DNA from: JBPEXY01 sp052031065
GTDB lineage: Bacteria; Pseudomonadota; Gammaproteobacteria; Immundisolibacterales; Immundisolibacteraceae
Assembly: GCA_052031065.1 (NCBI GenBank)
Contig: JBPEXY010000275.1
Location: 1 to 7,262 of the forward strand
Direction: 5' to 3'
DNA: 7,262 nucleotides
Below the pieces are notes generated by a model, which made no database searches, had not been told where the DNA came from, and saw nothing but the letters and a program-made list of their open reading frames with translations. Positions 5,958 through 7,262 of this stretch are shown piece by piece (the stretch's first letter is position 1; every line of letters starts with the position of its first letter). The translations under genes were made by a program, and so were the position numbers.

Positions 5958-7259
5958 ATGAACTCAACTCGCAAAATCATACCTTCTACAAATGGCCTCA
6001 CTGGTGAAGCGCTAGCAGCGACAACAGACAACCCGATTGAGGTTAGCAGCCCGACCCGGAAAAGGTTTGATTTTACCACCCTGCCGCCACTCTCCCTCTA
6101 TCTGCATCTACCCTGGTGTGAACGCAAATGCCCCTACTGTGATTTCAACTCCCACCCGCTGCCGGAAACAGAAAACACCGACAGCCGCGTGCAGAGCGCT
6201 GGACTCCCGGAACAGTCGTACATCGAGGCGGTTATTTGCGAGCTCGACAGTCGGTTGCCGGCAATATGGGGACGTAGCCTGAGCACCATATTCATTGGTG
6301 GTGGTACACCATCGCTGTTTAGCTGCGAGGGACTTGAACAGCTACTCAGCAAGATCCGCCAGCGCCTACCCTTCAATGACCTGATAGAAGTGACCATGGA
6401 AGCCAATCCGGGGGCGCTGGAGCTGAAAAAACTGGCAGGATTCCGTCAGGCAGGAGTCAACCGACTCTCGATTGGCGTGCAGAGCTTCAACGACGAAATG
6501 TTAACCAGGCTGGGGCGCATTCACAGCGCCGCTCAGGCACAGGAGGCACTGGAGGTTGCTCTGCAGAGCGGCTTTAAGAGCATCAATGTCGATTTAATGT
6601 TTGGTCTACCGCAACAGAGTAGCGCGCAAGCGCTGGCCGATCTGCAGACGGCGCTTAAACTGGCCCCTCCCCATCTGTCCCTCTACCAGTTGACCTTGGA
6701 GCCAAACACGGCCTTTGCTCGCAGACCACCACCCCTGCCCAGTGACGACACCGTGGCGCAAATGCAGGAGCAGCTACTGGCCGAACTTGCCAGCGCCGGT
6801 TACCAGCGCTACGAAATTTCAGCCTTCGCGAAAGCTGGTTACCAGTGCAACCACAACCTCAACTACTGGCAGTTCGGCGACTATCTTGCCCTTGGCGCCG
6901 GGGCCCACGGAAAAATATCCCGTAGCGACGCAGTTACCCGCTACCGCAACATCAAGGACCCGGTTCGTTACATGGCAGCGGCGAGCAGCGGTAATCCTGG
7001 CGCTGAACAGCATGAAGTTGCTATCGACGAGGCTGTATTTGAGTTCATGCTCAACGCCATGCGCCTTGTCGACGGCGTGCCACTAAACCTGTTTTCGGCC
7101 CAGACCGGCGCGCCCCTGACCGCTTTACTGAAAAAGCTGAACCCACTACTGGAGCGGCCGGAGAACGAAAAAATGGTTACACTCAGCGACCAGCAACTAA
7201 AGCCTACTGCTCTGGGGCTGCGTTACCTTAACGACCTGCTGGAACATTTTTTACCCTGA
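5958..7259 (+). CDS. hemW: HemW, radical-SAM heme chaperone
   Basis: HemW is a radical-SAM protein related to coproporphyrinogen dehydrogenase HemN, but it acts as a heme chaperone that binds and transfers heme to respiratory proteins. Numbered from ATG 5958 (433 residues): the 4Fe-4S motif is C54-x3-C58-x2-C61 in LPWCERKCPYCDFNSH, with F63 where HemN has a fourth cysteine, which marks HemW. Also present are IFIGGGTPSLF at 111-121, TMEANPG at 146-152, SIGVQSFNDEML at 171-182, DLMFGLPQQS at 212-221, the HNLNYW motif at 299-304 and GAGAHG at 313-318. The C-terminal HemW domain is complete, ending LLEHFLP. E. coli HemW has 378 residues; here about 40 extra residues precede LPPLSLYLHLPWC, and the segment after NSH is about 11 residues longer. 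ATG 5958 is the last standard start before the conserved region but has no visible ribosome-binding site. It is divergent from sco. Confidence 0.94.
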   Translation: MNSTRKIIPSTNGLTGEALAATTDNPIEVSSPTRKRFDFTTLPPLSLYLHLPWCERKCPYCDFNSHPLPETENTDSRVQSAGLPEQSYIEAVICELDSRLPAIWGRSLSTIFIGGGTPSLFSCEGLEQLLSKIRQRLPFNDLIEVTMEANPGALELKKLAGFRQAGVNRLSIGVQSFNDEMLTRLGRIHSAAQAQEALEVALQSGFKSINVDLMFGLPQQSSAQALADLQTALKLAPPHLSLYQLTLEPNTAFARRPPPLPSDDTVAQMQEQLLAELASAGYQRYEISAFAKAGYQCNHNLNYWQFGDYLALGAGAHGKISRSDAVTRYRNIKDPVRYMAAASSGNPGAEQHEVAIDEAVFEFMLNAMRLVDGVPLNLFSAQTGAPLTALLKKLNPLLERPENEKMVTLSDQQLKPTALGLRYLNDLLEHFLP

Positions 7260-7262
7260 CCG

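Noticed and set aside
5825..6079. Longer sco starting as far up as 6079
   Set aside because: The added residues run antisense to the 5' part of hemW and precede a good signal peptide, which should be at the N-terminus.

Overview
The window looks like ordinary chromosomal housekeeping sequence from a gammaproteobacterium. It is moderately GC-rich by eye, densely packed, and has good matches to RNase PH, RdgB, YicC and HemW. HemJ (rather than HemG), a Sco copper chaperone and a stand-alone HisC suggest an aerobic or microaerobic, non-enteric lineage, possibly near the purple-sulfur or sulfur-oxidiser side of the class. That placement is inference from gene content only.

Layout, left to right. 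(1) Minus strand, 1-1234: rph (RNase PH) followed by rdgB (non-canonical purine NTP pyrophosphatase), which runs off the left edge. (2) 1235-1628: a 394-base divergent intergenic region with no convincing gene; it may hold a short decayed coding remnant. (3) Plus strand, 1629-3722: yicC (endoribonuclease), a 98-base gap, hemJ, then a class I SAM-dependent methyltransferase 4 bases behind hemJ. (4) Minus strand, 3719-5824: an apparent operon transcribed right to left, a Sco/SenC copper chaperone, then a SnoaL-like protein overlapping it by ATGA, then hisC 10 bases further on. Its last gene meets the methyltransferase tail to tail, with overlapping stop codons. (5) 5825-5957: a short divergent control region. 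(6) Plus strand, 5958-7259: hemW, complete, with an extra N-terminal segment.

Several genes share a loose theme. HemJ makes protoporphyrin IX, HemW is a heme chaperone of the radical-SAM family, and Sco helps load copper into cytochrome oxidase, so heme and terminal-oxidase biogenesis recur. rph and yicC are RNA-processing genes, and rdgB cleans the nucleotide pool. No RNA gene, CRISPR array, prophage or intact mobile element was seen. I found no clear new biological system. The points worth a second look are the tail-to-tail stop overlap, the coupled sco-SnoaL-hisC set, a strong but orphaned ribosome-binding site in front of sco, the HemW N-terminal extension and a possible transposase-like remnant between rph and yicC.
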